Assembly: GCA_033675215.1 (NCBI GenBank)
Contig: CM066203.1
Span: 23,727,444-23,791,443, forward strand
DNA from: Rhodiola kirilowii
Taxonomy: Eukaryota > Streptophyta > Magnoliopsida > Saxifragales > Crassulaceae
DNA length: 64,000 nucleotides
Direction of reading: 5' to 3'
Below the pieces are notes generated by a model, which saw only the letters and a program-made list of their open reading frames with translations, made no database searches and was not told the origin of the DNA. Position numbers and translations under genes: made by a program. Shown one piece after another: positions 10,598 to 22,208 of the stretch (positions are counted from its first letter, which is position 1; each line of letters opens with the position of its first letter).

Positions 10598-12631
10598 TGA
10601 TGGAGCGTATTTATACGATTCATCGAGTACACAAAACCCACCTTATTCGACACTTTGTCCTAAGAACACTTACTTGTTAATGTGTCATTTTATGCCTATA
10701 GGCTATTTTGGAGTCTAAAGAGGAAACACGCTTAAAAAGGGAAGATTTGTGCCAAAAAGCCAGCCATGGCCCGAGGGACCCCAGTCAGGGACCTGGGTAC
10801 CCCAGGGGCCCGACCGAGAGAACCAGGTCAACGACGCAATGCCAAGACCCTGAGCCCGGTCAAGGCCAAACTAGGGCATTATCGGCCGTTTTGGGATTTC
10901 GACCATGTTTCGGGCAGAATTTGGCTTAGCATCCTTCTTGAGATCATCTTAGAATGACTTTTTATTCAGAATACACTCTCCAAAATCCAAGAAGCTCCGG
11001 CCAAAGCTCCGGTCAGATTCCGGCCAAATTCCGGCGAACTCCGGCCGTGCTTCCGCGAACCTCCCACGAGCCTCCGATCAATCCAATTCCGACCACATCC
11101 ATACTCCGGTCAGTTCTTGCTCCGGCCACACTCCGGCGAAGTCCAACTAAATACAAACTACTTATTTCCCGGTTGGCCTTACTATTCATTTCGGTTGGCA
11201 TTTGGAGTCCGGTTGCATTGGGATCCAACTAGAGGCGGCTTTTGGAGTGCCACCTATGGCCGGCGGCTTTTGGAGAGCCACCTATGGCCGGCGGCTTTTG
11301 GAGATGCCACCTATGGCCGGCGGCTTTTGGGAGATGCATTTGCTCAAATGAGGTGGCATATGGGAGAGCCAATGAAAATGACTTGCTTTTGGGATATTTA
11401 CAACTCCAAACTTAGTCCCCAAGTCTTCTTTTTCCTATATATATAGAGGCATTGGCCTTAGATGTAATGTGTGCTTACATTAGGGAGAAGAGAGCTTATC
11501 TCTCTTCTCCACTTCACTTCAATACAAACACATTTCCTTTTGTTCTTCACTTGTTCTTGCTCTTGAGTTCGAATCCTCTTTACTTTTATTGTCAAGTTCT
11601 TTACTTTTCTTTGTTGTTTTCTTTTACTTTCATGTCTTGTTACCACAGCCAAGGCTACTTGTATTCCTCGACATGAATACAAGTAGTCAAAGCTAAGTTC
11701 TTGCTACAAAAGCTCACAGTTCTTTTTACTTTCTTGTTGTGTTCCACAAAGCTCTCAATTTTCCTTTTGTTTTCCTTGTTCAAGTCACGGCTGCTTGTAT
11801 TCCTTGACATGAATACAAGTAGCTAAGGCTTATATTCGGTTTAGGGGTTCTCTCATACTATGACAATGTTTTGAGACCCTTTTACTTAATGCTTTTTGTG
11901 TTCTACTAGTTCTTTGTGCCATTATTCGGTTGAACAACAAGGCTAAGTGGATGCTCGAAAGAGCAAAGCTTAGCCGAGTAGTTCAACCTATCTTTAAAAC
12001 CGCTTGGTTGGTCATAGAAATGTGAGATCAAGTGGCGGCACCTAGGCTAAGATACTTCGAAAGGAAGAATTAGTCTAGATAGAACTAGAAGTCTATGTCT
12101 TGTTTTTGGAGTAGATTGTGGTGTAAGTGCTTCGAAAGGGCCTTACTTTAGAGTTATATCTGGACCAAGGAATAACCCACACTTATGAACACAAGTAAGA
12201 TCATTTGAAGTCAATGATGGATGTGTAACTAGTTGAGACCCTAGACTGAATATCTTCCTTTTGTGAATATTTTACTTATGTGAATATCTTTCGTCTTTAT
12301 TTTCAGCACATTTACTTTCAGCACTTTACTTTCAGTCATTTACTTTCCAGCAATTTACTTTTCAGCACTTACTTTCAGTCTTTAATTTCAGCACTTTAAT
12401 TTCTCGCACTTTACTTTCAGTACCTTTACTTTTACGCAATTTACTTTCTGTCATAAAAACAACCAAAAACCCAACTGTCTTTATTTTTCTTTTCTTTCTT
12501 TTCAAAGAACAACCATTCCACACTGACTCTCTTGGGTTCGACCCCTACTTACCGCTTGCTATCCATAATGAGCCACTAAAGTAGTGGAATTATACATGTA
12601 AATTTTGCAGCGTATCAACGACGCGCTGTCA
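10598..12631 (+). mobile_element. solo LTR B (gypsy-type), inserted in CACTA #1
   Basis: It begins TGATGGAGCGTATTTATACG and ends ACGCGCTGTCA, 2034 bp. It is flanked by ATTAA (10593-10597) and GTTAA (12632-12636), a 5-bp duplication with one change. It holds a TATA-like run near 11440, four copies of a 29-bp CGGCGGCTTTTGGAG repeat (11233-11340), an array of TTTACTTTCAGCAC words (12290-12440), and the GGGTTCGACCCCTACTTACC block near the 3' end. It is the same family as solo LTR C, in the opposite orientation. Confidence 0.87.
11233..11340 (+). repeat. 29-bp minisatellite inside solo LTR B
   Basis: Three full and one partial copy of a unit beginning GGCGGCTTTTGGAG, followed by CCACCTATGGCC, at 11233, 11262, 11291 and 11320. 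Copies differ by one or two bases. Confidence 0.85.
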
Positions 12632-13887
12632 GTTAAGCTAAATAACCGATGCATAAGGTCCAAACCTTACGCATCGCTCGATTATGCATCGGATGAAAAC
12701 CGATGCATAATGCCTTCCAAAACCGATGCATATTCCCCTTCCTGTAGTAGTGATCCTTCATTCTGAAAATGTCGCTATAGACTCGAGGAGTTTAAACATG
12801 AAATATGGTGCCTCTAGAAAATTTTCCTTGCAGCAGGAGATTGCCAATTCGATGCAAGGAGATATGGATGTATCTACATATCATGAAAAACTAGTTAACT
12901 TGTGGCACGAATTGGACTCAATGAAGAAGTATAAGATGTGTGTTGTATCTGATGATTGCTCAAAATGTTTGGAGACTGATCAGTCGAGATTTCGACTAGT
13001 TAATTGCTCCATACGATGAAGGATATCACTCGTTCTCCCGGCAAATTGTCATCATTTAACCTCTTTTGTAGTGTTTCAGATTATATATCACATATATAAT
13101 ATTTTTGGATTGATCCGAAGCAAAGCAAAGCAATTGGTGAAGATTATTTGGGTGAAAACAGGACAAAACAGGGCAGATTGACCTTTCCGTCTTATTTTAC
13201 ACGCACAGATCGCATATGGTGTCCAAATTTAGTGCTGGGTTTTTGTACCAAAAACCGAACCGATACCGAACCAACCGTAACCGAACCGACTAAAAACCGA
13301 ACCGAATTTCGGTTCTTATAACCGAACCGATTTATTTTGGTTCGGTTTTTGCATTTCAAATTTAATCGGTTTACCGAACCGAACCGAAATTTATTTTTTA
13401 CACTGCAATCAGAGTACCGAACCGAACCAACAGGTAAATTCTAATTTCTAATTTCTAAATCCCTAATCGGCTAATCCCTAATTCATTCTTCACTTCTCCG
13501 AACTCCATAGTCTCGCAGCTCGCTCATCCGATCTGACAGTCCCAATTGCCAATTCGTTCTCCAAAGTCTCGCTCGTCCGAAGTCTCGCTCATTCGTTCTC
13601 CCAATTCTTCCTCTCATCCGACAGTCCGACAACTCCGAAGTCTCGCATCCGACAACTCCGAAGTCTCCATCCGACACTCCGAAAAACGGCGCAGCCGTAA
13701 CAACGTCGCAGGCCGAGTTCCGACAATCCTAGGTATGATTTCAATTTTCCTCTTCCCTATACCTGAAACTGAAATTGAAATTGTGAATTGCCGAAGTCGT
13801 TTGATTGGATCTTCACTGCCGAAACCGAAATCGTTTGATTTCATCTTCCAATGTTTGAATGGTTTTTTTTCAATTGTAGTTTAAATA

Positions 13888-16346
13888 TAAAGATTGACTA
13901 TGAGGTGTTGGCAGAGGATTATGTAGATGCGAAGATTGCAGCAGGTGGTGGGGCTGATGATGATGGTGTTGTGGGTGGTGAGGATGGCGGTGTGGAGGGC
14001 GAGGAGGAGGTGGCCATAAGGACGGGAGGAGGTAAGAAGAGGAAGAATCCTTCACCGGCTTGGGAGCATTGTTTGAAAAGGGAAACGACAAACAGTGAAG
14101 GGGAAATAGAGGTTACCGGGATATGCAAGTATTGCAATTTTGAGATGCCGGCCCATTCTAAAAAAATGGGACAAGAGGGTTGCTCAATCACTTGAAAAAA
14201 ATGTGTAGTTTGCCCTCTTTATGAAGGAAGTCGAGCTAAATCTACTCAACCAAGCTTGACTAATGTGACCATGGGTGGAGCAGGAGCTTTAGTCCCACAT
14301 GTTTTTAATCAGAAGAAGTGTGAGTTGTTGATGGTGGAGTTCGTCATAAGAGATGAGCAACCATTTAGGGCGGTTGAAGGAGCTGGTTTTGTGAACTTTC
14401 TTCATAGGCTTCAACCTAGGTTTAAGATCCCTGATCGAAAAAAGGTTGCTCGTGGAGTTTGGGAATTGTATATGCTTGAGAAGGGCAAAATAAAGTCGGT
14501 AATATGTGATAAGAGGGTAAGTATCACAACGGATACTTGGACATCTATCCAAAACATCAACTATATGGTGATCACCGCCCATTTTGTAGATGATTCTTGG
14601 AACTTACACAAGAGGATCATCAACTTCACTAAAATCACAAGTCACAAAGGTGAAGACATAGGCTTGTGCCTTGAGCGTTGTCTACGTGAGTGGGGAGTTG
14701 AGAAAGTGTTTAGCATTACCGTTGATAATGCTTCGGCAAATGAAGGGGCGGTTGCACATATGAAGAGGAAGCTTGAAAGACAAGGAAATCTATTACTTAT
14801 TGGGGAGTACTTGCATTTTAGATGTGCTTGTCACATCCTCAATCTAATTGTGAAGGATGGATTGGGTGAACTAGAGAAGGCAATTGAGGGTATTCGGAAT
14901 TGTGTCAAGTACATTCACTCTTCATCGGCAAGGTTAGATGCATTTAGAAATGTAGCTATCTTGGAGAATATGGATAGCATGTCAAACATTCCCATGGACG
15001 TGCCTACAAGATGGAATTCAACTTATAAAATGCTTGAAGGTGCATTCAAGTATAAAGGGGGTGTTTAGTAGGATGGATGATGAAGATGTGAATTTTCGAG
15101 CTTACTTTAATGAAGAGGTTAAGAAGGATGGGGTGTTAGTCAAAAGGATGGGGCCACCAATGGAGGAAGCTTGGTTGGATGCACAAGCTTTTACTCTTTT
15201 TCTTAAGAGGTTTTATGATTCTACCATAAAGCTTAGTGCAAGTAAGACTCCTACTTCAAATTTGATATTCAATGAAATGGTGGCATTGCAACAACTTATT
15301 GAGAAGAAGATGCGTGATTGGAGTAATCCTATTTTGAGGAAGGTGGCTCAATCAATGAAGATAAAGTTTGACAAATATTGGGGACAAAGCAATGGAGGAG
15401 GAAATGGCCATAAAATAAACTTGATCGTGTTTATTGCCAATGTACTTGACCCAAGATTCAAACTTTCAATGCTTGATATGACTTTGTCTAGTCTTGGTCA
15501 ATCAAGGGCCGAAGTTGAAGGTGTTATTAGCATGGTGAAAGCAAGCTTGCAAGATTTACATAAAGCCTACAAAGGAGGTGTTCCCGATACTACCCAACCT
15601 TCTAGCAGTGTGGCCATCATTGATGATGATGATGATTGTGCTAATGATTTGTTGAGACAACTTGATAGGCAAAGGCATGCTATGCAAACTGATGAGATAA
15701 CAAATGACTTGGATTCTTACTTTGCCGATGCTCCCGAGGTCGCTTTGAACAAAGAGTTCAAACTAATGGAATGGTGGATGGTAAATCAATTTAAATATCC
15801 AATCGTGTCAAAGATTGCCAAGGACATCTTTGCAATACCATCTTCCACCGTTGCTAGTGAGGCGGCATTTACCTTGGGCAAGAGGGTTGTTGATCCGTTC
15901 AGAGCTTCTTTGACTCCACTCATGGTCGAGGCACTAGTTTGCACTAGTGATTGGCTTAGGGCCGAAGAATTTGATTTTTTCAAGGAGCCAACGGATGAGG
16001 AGTTCGAAATGTACAAGGAACTTGAAGAAATTGAAACAAGTAAGTAATTGATTATTTTATTTATAAGAGTTTTTATATATGTTAGTTGTTATTCATTTTA
16101 ATTTTTATGTTTCTAAAGTTTACTAATGTTTTCCATTTTTTTGTAGATGTGCAATTGAGTCAATTGCCTACATTTCCTCCTACACCTTCTTCGGTTGCAA
16201 GTACTTCATCAATGAGTAGTTCCTCAATGAATCTTACTTCATCAACGAGTTTACCTCCCCTTCCTCCTCCAAGACCATCAACGATGGATCCTAGTACTAG
16301 TACTAGTACTAGAGGTCGAGGTAGAGGCAGAGGTGCTAGCCAATGA
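13888..16346 (+). pseudogene. hAT transposase (BED finger plus hATC), two frameshifts
   Basis: The first coding part, from about 13888, ends in a BED zinc finger (PAWEHC, then CKYCNF and an HSKK helix). In the finger, an A-run near 14161 is one base short, so the frame shifts before the HLKKMC end of the motif. The central domain (14256-15068) has RNase-H-like features including SITTDTWTS and CACHILNLIVKDGL. A second single-base shift lies in a G-run near 15057. The last part (15058-16037) ends with the hATC dimerisation domain (MEWWMVNQFKYP, SSTVASEAAFTLGKRV). A GTAAGT donor at about 16038 and a TTGTAG acceptor at 16146 add a Pro/Ser-rich tail ending GRGRGRGASQ at 16346. With two shifts, no full transposase can be made. 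Confidence 0.88.
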
Positions 16347-16629
16347 GCTCGGCAGGCCAGGTTGGGATCATTGGTATGAAACTTGTTCACACTTCTGTTT
16401 TGTGTTCATTTCAATGTTCAAAATTTTAACTTTTTGACCCTATCATTTTGTTTTACTCAGTTCTCTTTTCTTATTTCAGTATGTACCTTGCTTGGAGGAT
16501 CAAATTATTGGGACAGTCCTAGTAGTGCACACAAACTGTGAAACTGAGGTAAGAACTTGGCTATTCTCAATTTGACATTTTCCAATTTTGAAATTGATAT
16601 TTCTTTCCAATTGAATATCTTGGTTGAAT

Positions 16630-16935
16630 TTGGCAGTGGTTGTTTGGCAGTTTGGTAGTTGTTTGAATGTGGTTCTTTGGCAGTTTGGTTTGAATTACAT
16701 GAACATGGTATTTGAATTTGACTATGATTTACATGTGAATAAGTGATAGTTTGGCAGTGGTTGTTTGACAGTGGTTACATGTGAATTTGAATATGATTTG
16801 AATTTGGCAGTGGTTGTTTGCTCAGTTTGGCAGTTGTTTGATTGTTTGAATGTGGTTGTTTGGCAGTTTGGTTTGAATTACATGAACATGGTATTTGAAT
16901 TTGACTCTGATTTTTTGTGTACATGTGAATATGTG
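16630..16935 (+). repeat. imperfect duplication of a TTTGGCAG-rich block in the hAT element
   Basis: A block of about 170 bp (words TTTGGCAGTGGTTG, GAATTACATGAACATGG and TTTGAATTTGACT) occurs twice, at about 16630-16750 and 16800-16935. It lies in the non-coding 3' part of the transposon. Confidence 0.7.
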
Positions 16936-17577
16936 ACAGTGATACCCACTGTTTAATCTTTAATGAAACTAGGAAAATTTGCTAATTGTTGTTATGCGCT
17001 CTTCAGTCACTCATCAGTCATCATGCTAATGCTTTGCGTGTTTTTTTCCAGGATTGCAGCACTGCATTTCATCCCATCAAGATCTATGTTTTCTTCCCTC
17101 CATTCGACCTAAATACGATGTGTTCCCAAACCTTTTGTTCCATTGTTGTTGTATTGTATCCATGCTTTTTGTTTTGTATCCATTTTCAGGGAACTGTTTT
17201 TAAGTTTGTTGTTGTATTTCTCCAGTTTGTTGTTGTATCCAAACAACATTGTAATCTGTTATTCAGGTACAAGGTACTGAAAAAACTGAAAGTTGAAAAA
17301 AAGCACAAAACCGAAAATTCGGTTTACCAAAATTTTGGTTTACCGACTTTCGGTTTACCGAATATTCAGTTTCGGTTTTCGGTTCGAACTTTGATAAAAC
17401 TGAAATATCGGTTCGGTTCGGTAATTTTCGGTTCGGTTCGGTTTCTGAACCGAACCCAGCCCTATCCAAATTGATTGATTCAAAGCTTGTTGGAAAGCTA
17501 ATTCAAAGGCCTACAACTTTGTAGTTGACATTAAGAGCAGATTCGAAGGTTTAGATCTCTAAAAAGGCACCGGAAGT

Positions 17578-17695
17578 CAGGTCCCGTGACACTCCCTGCT
17601 GTCACGGGACAATAGAACTGTCATGGGACTTGGCCGTGGCAACGACATCTTTGGGTCCCGTGACAGCCCGTGACAATTAAGATGTCACGGGACTT
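17578..17695 (+). repeat. cluster of inverted GTCCCGTGACA words in the left LTR arm
   Basis: GTCCCGTGACA and its complement TGTCACGGGAC alternate at least five times within about 120 bp. They could pair into several hairpins. The mirror copy is at 21750-21860 in the right arm. Confidence 0.8.
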
Positions 17696-18599
17696 TCCTA
17701 ATTTTGACCTTAGATAATTATGGAAATTCGGGCTATAAAGAGAGGCATTCGACCAGATCAAAGGGTGTGCTTATTTTGAGATTGAAGAACCCTAACTTGG
17801 GAAAGAAGATAAAGAACATCGCGAGAAATTGAGGATCATCGAGCTACATCGTCTACGATTAACCCGTCCTTAATTTCTATCATTACACTATTTGTGGTTA
17901 ACTTACCATGAATAGTGAGTAGTCTTCTTATTCTGGGATCCTACGGATCACGTGCTATGTACCCAACTCTCATGTGAACAATTAAACATTTTTATTTATG
18001 CGATTCGAATGTTCAATTTCATTGTGCTTAATTTTATCGTTCTTGCAAGTATTTACATTGAATGTGATGTTTACATGCTAGAACGTATTTAGGTTAATTA
18101 CCGAAAGATGGATGGGTCCTAGGTACTAACCGGATTGTATGAAATTGTATGAAAACCTTTAGTTTAATAAATCGAGATCGTTGATAATCCGTGGATGGGC
18201 GGCGTTCAACGATTGAGATTAATCCAGATAATGATCCGTGGATGGGCGGCTTATCTAGTGTTATTTTGGTTTATTTCGATATTCGATAGCATGAATAATT
18301 TACGTAGCACGATCGCATGATTGTTAGGGTTAGCACGGGTGAAGTATGATTCTGGAATTCTTTCTCTAATCAAGTACAAACCTTTATTTTTCTGCTATTT
18401 AATTTCTGTTAGTTTTCACCACAACAAAAACCTTTTGTTAATCGGAATAGCTAAATAGGTCACCTGTTGACTAGTATTCACACACGTCTGTTTCTTGGAT
18501 CGACCCTTGGCTTACCAAGGTTATAAATTTTGTTTGACTGCAACTCGACCCCTAAAACATATAAATTGACAACTATAAAGGGTTAAAATATGCTTGTCA

Positions 18600-18623
18600 A
18601 AATGGCACCGTTGCCGGGGATTT
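18600..18623 (+). other. primer-binding site between the two inverted LTRs
   Basis: The 24-bp centre contains TGGCACCGTTGCCGGGGA, matching the TGGCGCCGTTGCCGGGGA site at 60740. This site normally sits just inside a 5' LTR, as it does for the left arm here. No counterpart (a polypurine tract) precedes the right arm. Confidence 0.85.
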
Positions 18624-20416
18624 TGACAAGTGTATTTTTGACCCTTTATAGTTGTCAATTTATATGTTTTAGGGGTCGAGTTGCAGTCAAACAAAATTTA
18701 TAATCTTGGTAAGCCAAGGATCGATCCAAGGAACAGACGTGTGTGAATACTAGTCAACAGGTGACCTATTTAGCTATTCTGATTAACAAAAAGTTTTGTG
18801 GTGTCAAAAGTAGCAGAAATTAAATACGAGAAATAAAAAGGTTGTGACTTAATCAGAGAAAGAATTCCAGGACCGTACTTCACCCGTGCTAACCCTAACA
18901 ATCATGCAATCATGTTACGTAAATTATTCATGCTATCGAATATGGAAATAAACCAAAATAACACTAGACGAGCCGCCCATCCACGGATCATTGTCTAGAT
19001 TAATCTCAATCGTTGAATGCCGCCCATCCACGGATTATCAACGATCTCGATTATTTAAGCAAAAGGGTTTTTCATACAATCCGATTAATACCTAGGACTC
19101 ATCCATCTTTCGATAATTAACATAAATACGCTCTAGCATGTAAACATCCCATTCAATGTAAAACTTGCAGGAACGATAAAATTAAGCACGATGAAATTGA
19201 ATATTCGAATCGTATCACTACTACAGACAGGACTTTATGCAACGGTTCAAATTTATCATTACGCAACGGTTCAAATTTATCATTACGCAACGGTTATAGT
19301 TTATGCAACGGTTTGTGTATAAAACCGTTGCATAAGGTACACTTTATGCAACGATTTTTATGAACCGTTGCATAATGTATACTTTAGGCAACGGTTCATA
19401 AAAACCGTTGCATAAAGTGTACTTTAGACAACGGTTCTTAAAAAACCGTTGCATAAAGGCTACCTTATGCAACGATTTGTGTAAAAAACCATTGCATAAG
19501 GATAACCATTAAGCAATGGTTTTGTGTTAACCGTTGCATAATGTTTATTTTTTGCAACTGTTTCAGATGAACCGATGCATATACTAAACCTTAAAATTAA
19601 AACATTTTTTCTTCGCCAGCAGCTGTCCACTCTTCGCTCTCATCACTCTCATCGGTTGGTCGAACTCGTCTGCTCACCGTCGCCAGTCGCCCTCATCCGC
19701 TCTCATCGGGTTGGATTAGTTCAGTCGTAATCCCGGCGAAATGCTGCGGCCTGATATGCACATCGTCACTTCCGCCGGCGTCCGCATTCTTGCTCACTCG
19801 TTCGTCCTGGTAAGTCATGCGAGCTTCAAACCGTCTTTGACTTACCTGGATGATGTTTAGGGCTTGAGTTGAGTTGAGTTTACAGATGTTGTTGAAATTA
19901 CGAGTAGTTGTTGAAATCTGATCCGTTTCGCGTTTGTGAGATTACGAGTAGTTGTTGAAAATGTTCAGGCGGAGGCTTCGCATGTGCTGGCGAGTCTTAT
20001 CAGCAGTGGAAGAGTTCCTTTCCGCGTTTCTGAGATTTCTGTATACGGCTAGGTGAGTCCGAAATTTCTGCATACAGTGGCTGAATCATAGTAATTTCTG
20101 CCTTGGGTTCGTTCTTACGGTTTGGATTCTCATTATACCATTTTATTACATTCTGGATATGGAGGTTGGCCTTTGTGAGGAGTTTTGGTGAAGCGCAGAG
20201 GTTGTTCCTGAGTCATATAACAACCATGTTGATTCTCCGAGGTCATGATGGTGACAGGGACGAGGATGTGAATAGAAATGGTGGCCGCGCTGGTAGGATG
20301 TGAATTATTTGTAGCTAGAGGGCTTTACATCTTAATCTGACATAAAAAAATTAATACTCAGAAAGTAAATACAGGCAACTTAGTGATTTGCATTGTTTTT
20401 TTGTTTTGTTCCTGCA

Positions 20417-20474
20417 GATTCAAGAGGTCGAAAGGCAAATCGATAAAATCACTCTCCTACTCAAGAAGCTTAAG
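20417..20474 (+). pseudogene. captured exon fragment, syntaxin-like (tentative)
   Basis: A polypyrimidine-CAG acceptor precedes a 58-bp segment reading IQEVERQIDKITLLLKKLK, followed by a GT donor-like site. The heptad-rich pattern resembles the start of the N-terminal helix of plant SYP13-group syntaxins (KVQxIDKQxxKLxxLLKKLQ). The match is short and comes from memory of the family, so the call is tentative. Retained splice borders suggest capture of genomic DNA rather than cDNA. Confidence 0.4.
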
Positions 20475-20742
20475 GTTTGTGATGTTATCGCTATGGACTT
20501 TTCCATAATTAGTCCTTCCCTCGTTCATACAGAACTGAGCGTAAGCGGACCTTTACTTACATTTGAACTTATTATCGTTTTTGTTGGAACAGTTTGTTGT
20601 GTAATTTTTATTAGTCATGTTCTCTGACACTGTTTGCAAGAATGAGAACTATGGGTTCATTTCTCAACTCTTGTTGCAAGATCACTTGCTTCTCAGTGTT
20701 TGATAAGCTTTTCACATCTTAATCCCATGTCATTGTTTTGCA

Positions 20743-20850
20743 GGAATATCTGCTTGTGTTAGTCAAAAAAAATGATCCTCCAATCAGACATATATCTGTT
20801 AACTCAAGCAATGTCATGCTAGATGAGAACTTTAATGCGAAGGTACCGAA
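20743..20850 (+). pseudogene. captured receptor-like kinase fragment (catalytic-loop region)
   Basis: After a TTTTGCAG acceptor, the frame reads NDPPIRHISVNSSNVMLDEN then FNAKV. This matches the plant receptor-kinase catalytic loop region (DPPIxHRDIKSSNxLLDENFxAKV). The invariant HRD is replaced by HIS, so the fragment encodes no kinase. The donor-like GAAGGTACC at about 20841 may be the original exon end. Confidence 0.6.
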
Positions 20851-22208
20851 TTCCCAAATCTCACTCCCTTGCCACCATACGGGTTGTTATGTGTCCTCTT
20901 GTGATGCCCATAGAGTTTGCAGCTTTCAGATATCGGCGTCCTAAATCCTGGTAATGGGGGGGAGCAGGTCACTCGGCAACACTAGCATCATGTTCAAAAG
21001 TCTCTCCATAGCTTGTTGACCTGAAGAAACCAGAACACAGCCAGAGTCATCAATCTGAACTACACAGCCATAAGGAACTGCTGCGACAATTTGTTTGAAC
21101 ATGATCTTTTGCAAGATAAATTATTGTATTGTTTACATTTGATTGTTATGTGAAGTTGTATGAATGGTGTAATGAATGGTTGTATTTTAAGTGAAATGAA
21201 AATATTTTGATGTTTGGAAAATGAGTAACAGGAAATTACATTTGTTTGCATTTTGTATTTAATTTTTAGGTGGATTTGAGCTATAAAACAATTAAAATAT
21301 TGCAGAATTTGTCATGACATTATGCAACAGTTCAAGGAAAATCGTTGCATAATGTCATGACATTATGCAACGGTAGCTTATGCAACGGATGAGGAACCGT
21401 TGCGTATGATTCCTCAGAACCGTTGCATAAGCTCCTGTTTGTAGTAGTGTATAAATAAAAACGCTAATTGATCACATAAGGAGTTGGGTACATAGCACGG
21501 GATCCGTAGGATCCCAGAACAAGAAGACTACTCACTATTCATGGTAAGTTAACCACAAATAGTGTAATGATAGAAAGTAAGGACGAGTTAACCATAGACG
21601 ATGTAACTTGATGATCCTCGATCTCTCGCGATGTTCTCTGTCTTCTCTCCCAAGTTAGGATTTTTCTTCTCCAAATAAGCACACCCTTTGATCTGGTCGA
21701 ATGCCTCTCTTTATAGCTCGAATTTCCATAATTATCTAAGGTCGAAATTAGGAAAGTCCCGTGACATCTTAACTGTCACGGGACCCAGAGATGTCGTTGC
21801 CACGGCCAAGTCCTGTGACAGTTCTATTGTCCGTGACAGCAGGGAGTGTCACGAGACTTGACTTCCGGTGCCTTTTGAAGGTCTAAACCTTCGAATCTGC
21901 TTTTGGTGTCAACTACAAAATTGTAGGCCTTTGAATTAGCTTTCAAACAAGCTTTGAAATAATCATTTGGACACCATATGCGATCTGTGCGTACAAAATA
22001 AGACGGAAAGGTCAATCTGCCCTATTTTGTCCTATTTTCACCCAAATCTTCACCAATTGCTTTGCTTTGGCTTCGGATCAATCCAAAAGTATTATATAAT
22101 CTAAAACACTAGAAAACAGCTTAAATGATGACAATTTGCCGAGAGAACGAGTGATATCCTTCATCGTATGGAGCAACTAACTAGTCGAAATCTCGACTGA
22201 TCAGAGAT

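Larger units (their letters stand above)
3344..12752 (+). mobile_element. CACTA (En/Spm) element #1, 9.4 kb, decayed
   Basis: The left end is CACTACTACAGA and the right end is the matching CTGTAGTAGTG. A 3-bp target duplication ATC flanks it at 3341-3343 and 12753-12755, inside copia gag. Subterminal arrays of ATGCATCGGTTT in both orientations fill about 3365-3480, 10450-10590 and 12640-12730. Remnants of the TNP2 transposase gene (5971-7125) and of a Ulp1-domain gene (7253-10214) lie inside. Without the two solo LTRs (3846-5381 and 10598-12631) it would be about 5.8 kb. It is a relative of CACTA #3 that has lost most of its transposase gene. Confidence 0.93.
13230..17464 (+). mobile_element. 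hAT transposon, 4.2 kb, with transposase pseudogene
   Basis: Terminal inverted repeats are TAGTGCTGGGTT (left) and the complement of a right end reading AACCCAGCCCTA. The 8-bp target duplication is TCCAAATT (13222-13229 and 17465-17472), which is diagnostic for hAT. Dense ACCGAACCGA words at 13254-13430 and 17300-17455 are subterminal repeats. The interior carries an Ac-like transposase gene and a duplicated TTTGGCAG-rich region. Confidence 0.93.
12977..18599 (+). repeat. left LTR arm of the inverted-LTR element
   Basis: This is forward-oriented LTR sequence split by an hAT element (13230-17464). It carries a GGATCGACCCTTGGCTTACC block near its 3' end, equivalent to the GGGTTCGACCC block of the other LTRs here, and several inverted copies of GTCCCGTGACA at 17578-17695. 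Confidence 0.85.
19216..21449 (+). mobile_element. CACTA #2, 2.2 kb, non-autonomous, carrying host-gene fragments
   Basis: Ends are CACTACTACAGACAGG and the complement of CCTGTTTGTAGTAGTG. The 3-bp target duplication is TAT (19213-19215 and 21450-21452). Subterminal repeats read ATGCAACGGTT instead of the ATGCATCGGTT of CACTA #1. Its right end shares AGGTGGATTTGAGCT with CACTA #1 (10400) and CACTA #3 (52983), which gives its orientation and kinship. Instead of transposase genes it holds exon-like fragments at 20417-20474 and 20743-20850. Confidence 0.92.
12977..22203. mobile_element. inverted-LTR element: two LTRs facing each other across a 24-bp centre
   Basis: The left LTR (12977-18599) begins TGATCAGTCGAG and ends TTGTCA. 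The right LTR (18624-22203) is the same LTR reversed, ending in the complement CTGATCA at 22203. The centre, 18600-18623, is a gypsy-type primer-binding site TGGCACCGTTGCCGGGGA. The whole unit is flanked by GAGAC (12972-12976) and GAGAT (22204-22208) in copia gag, so it seems to have integrated as one piece. The left arm holds an hAT element and the right arm holds CACTA #2. Without these, the arms are about 1.38 and 1.34 kb. The arms differ at many positions by eye, so the event looks old. No gag or pol is present. Confidence 0.82.
18624..22203 (-). repeat. right LTR arm (reversed) of the inverted-LTR element
   Basis: This is the reverse complement of the left arm, split by CACTA #2 (19216-21449). 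The outer end at 22140-22203 mirrors 12977-13035 closely, including ACGAGTGATATCCTTCATCG and its complement. Confidence 0.85.

Noticed and set aside
13870-14191. Pro/His- and Ser/Pro-rich minus-strand frames
   Set aside because: Antisense to the Gly/Asp-rich start of the hAT transposase exon; no independent support.
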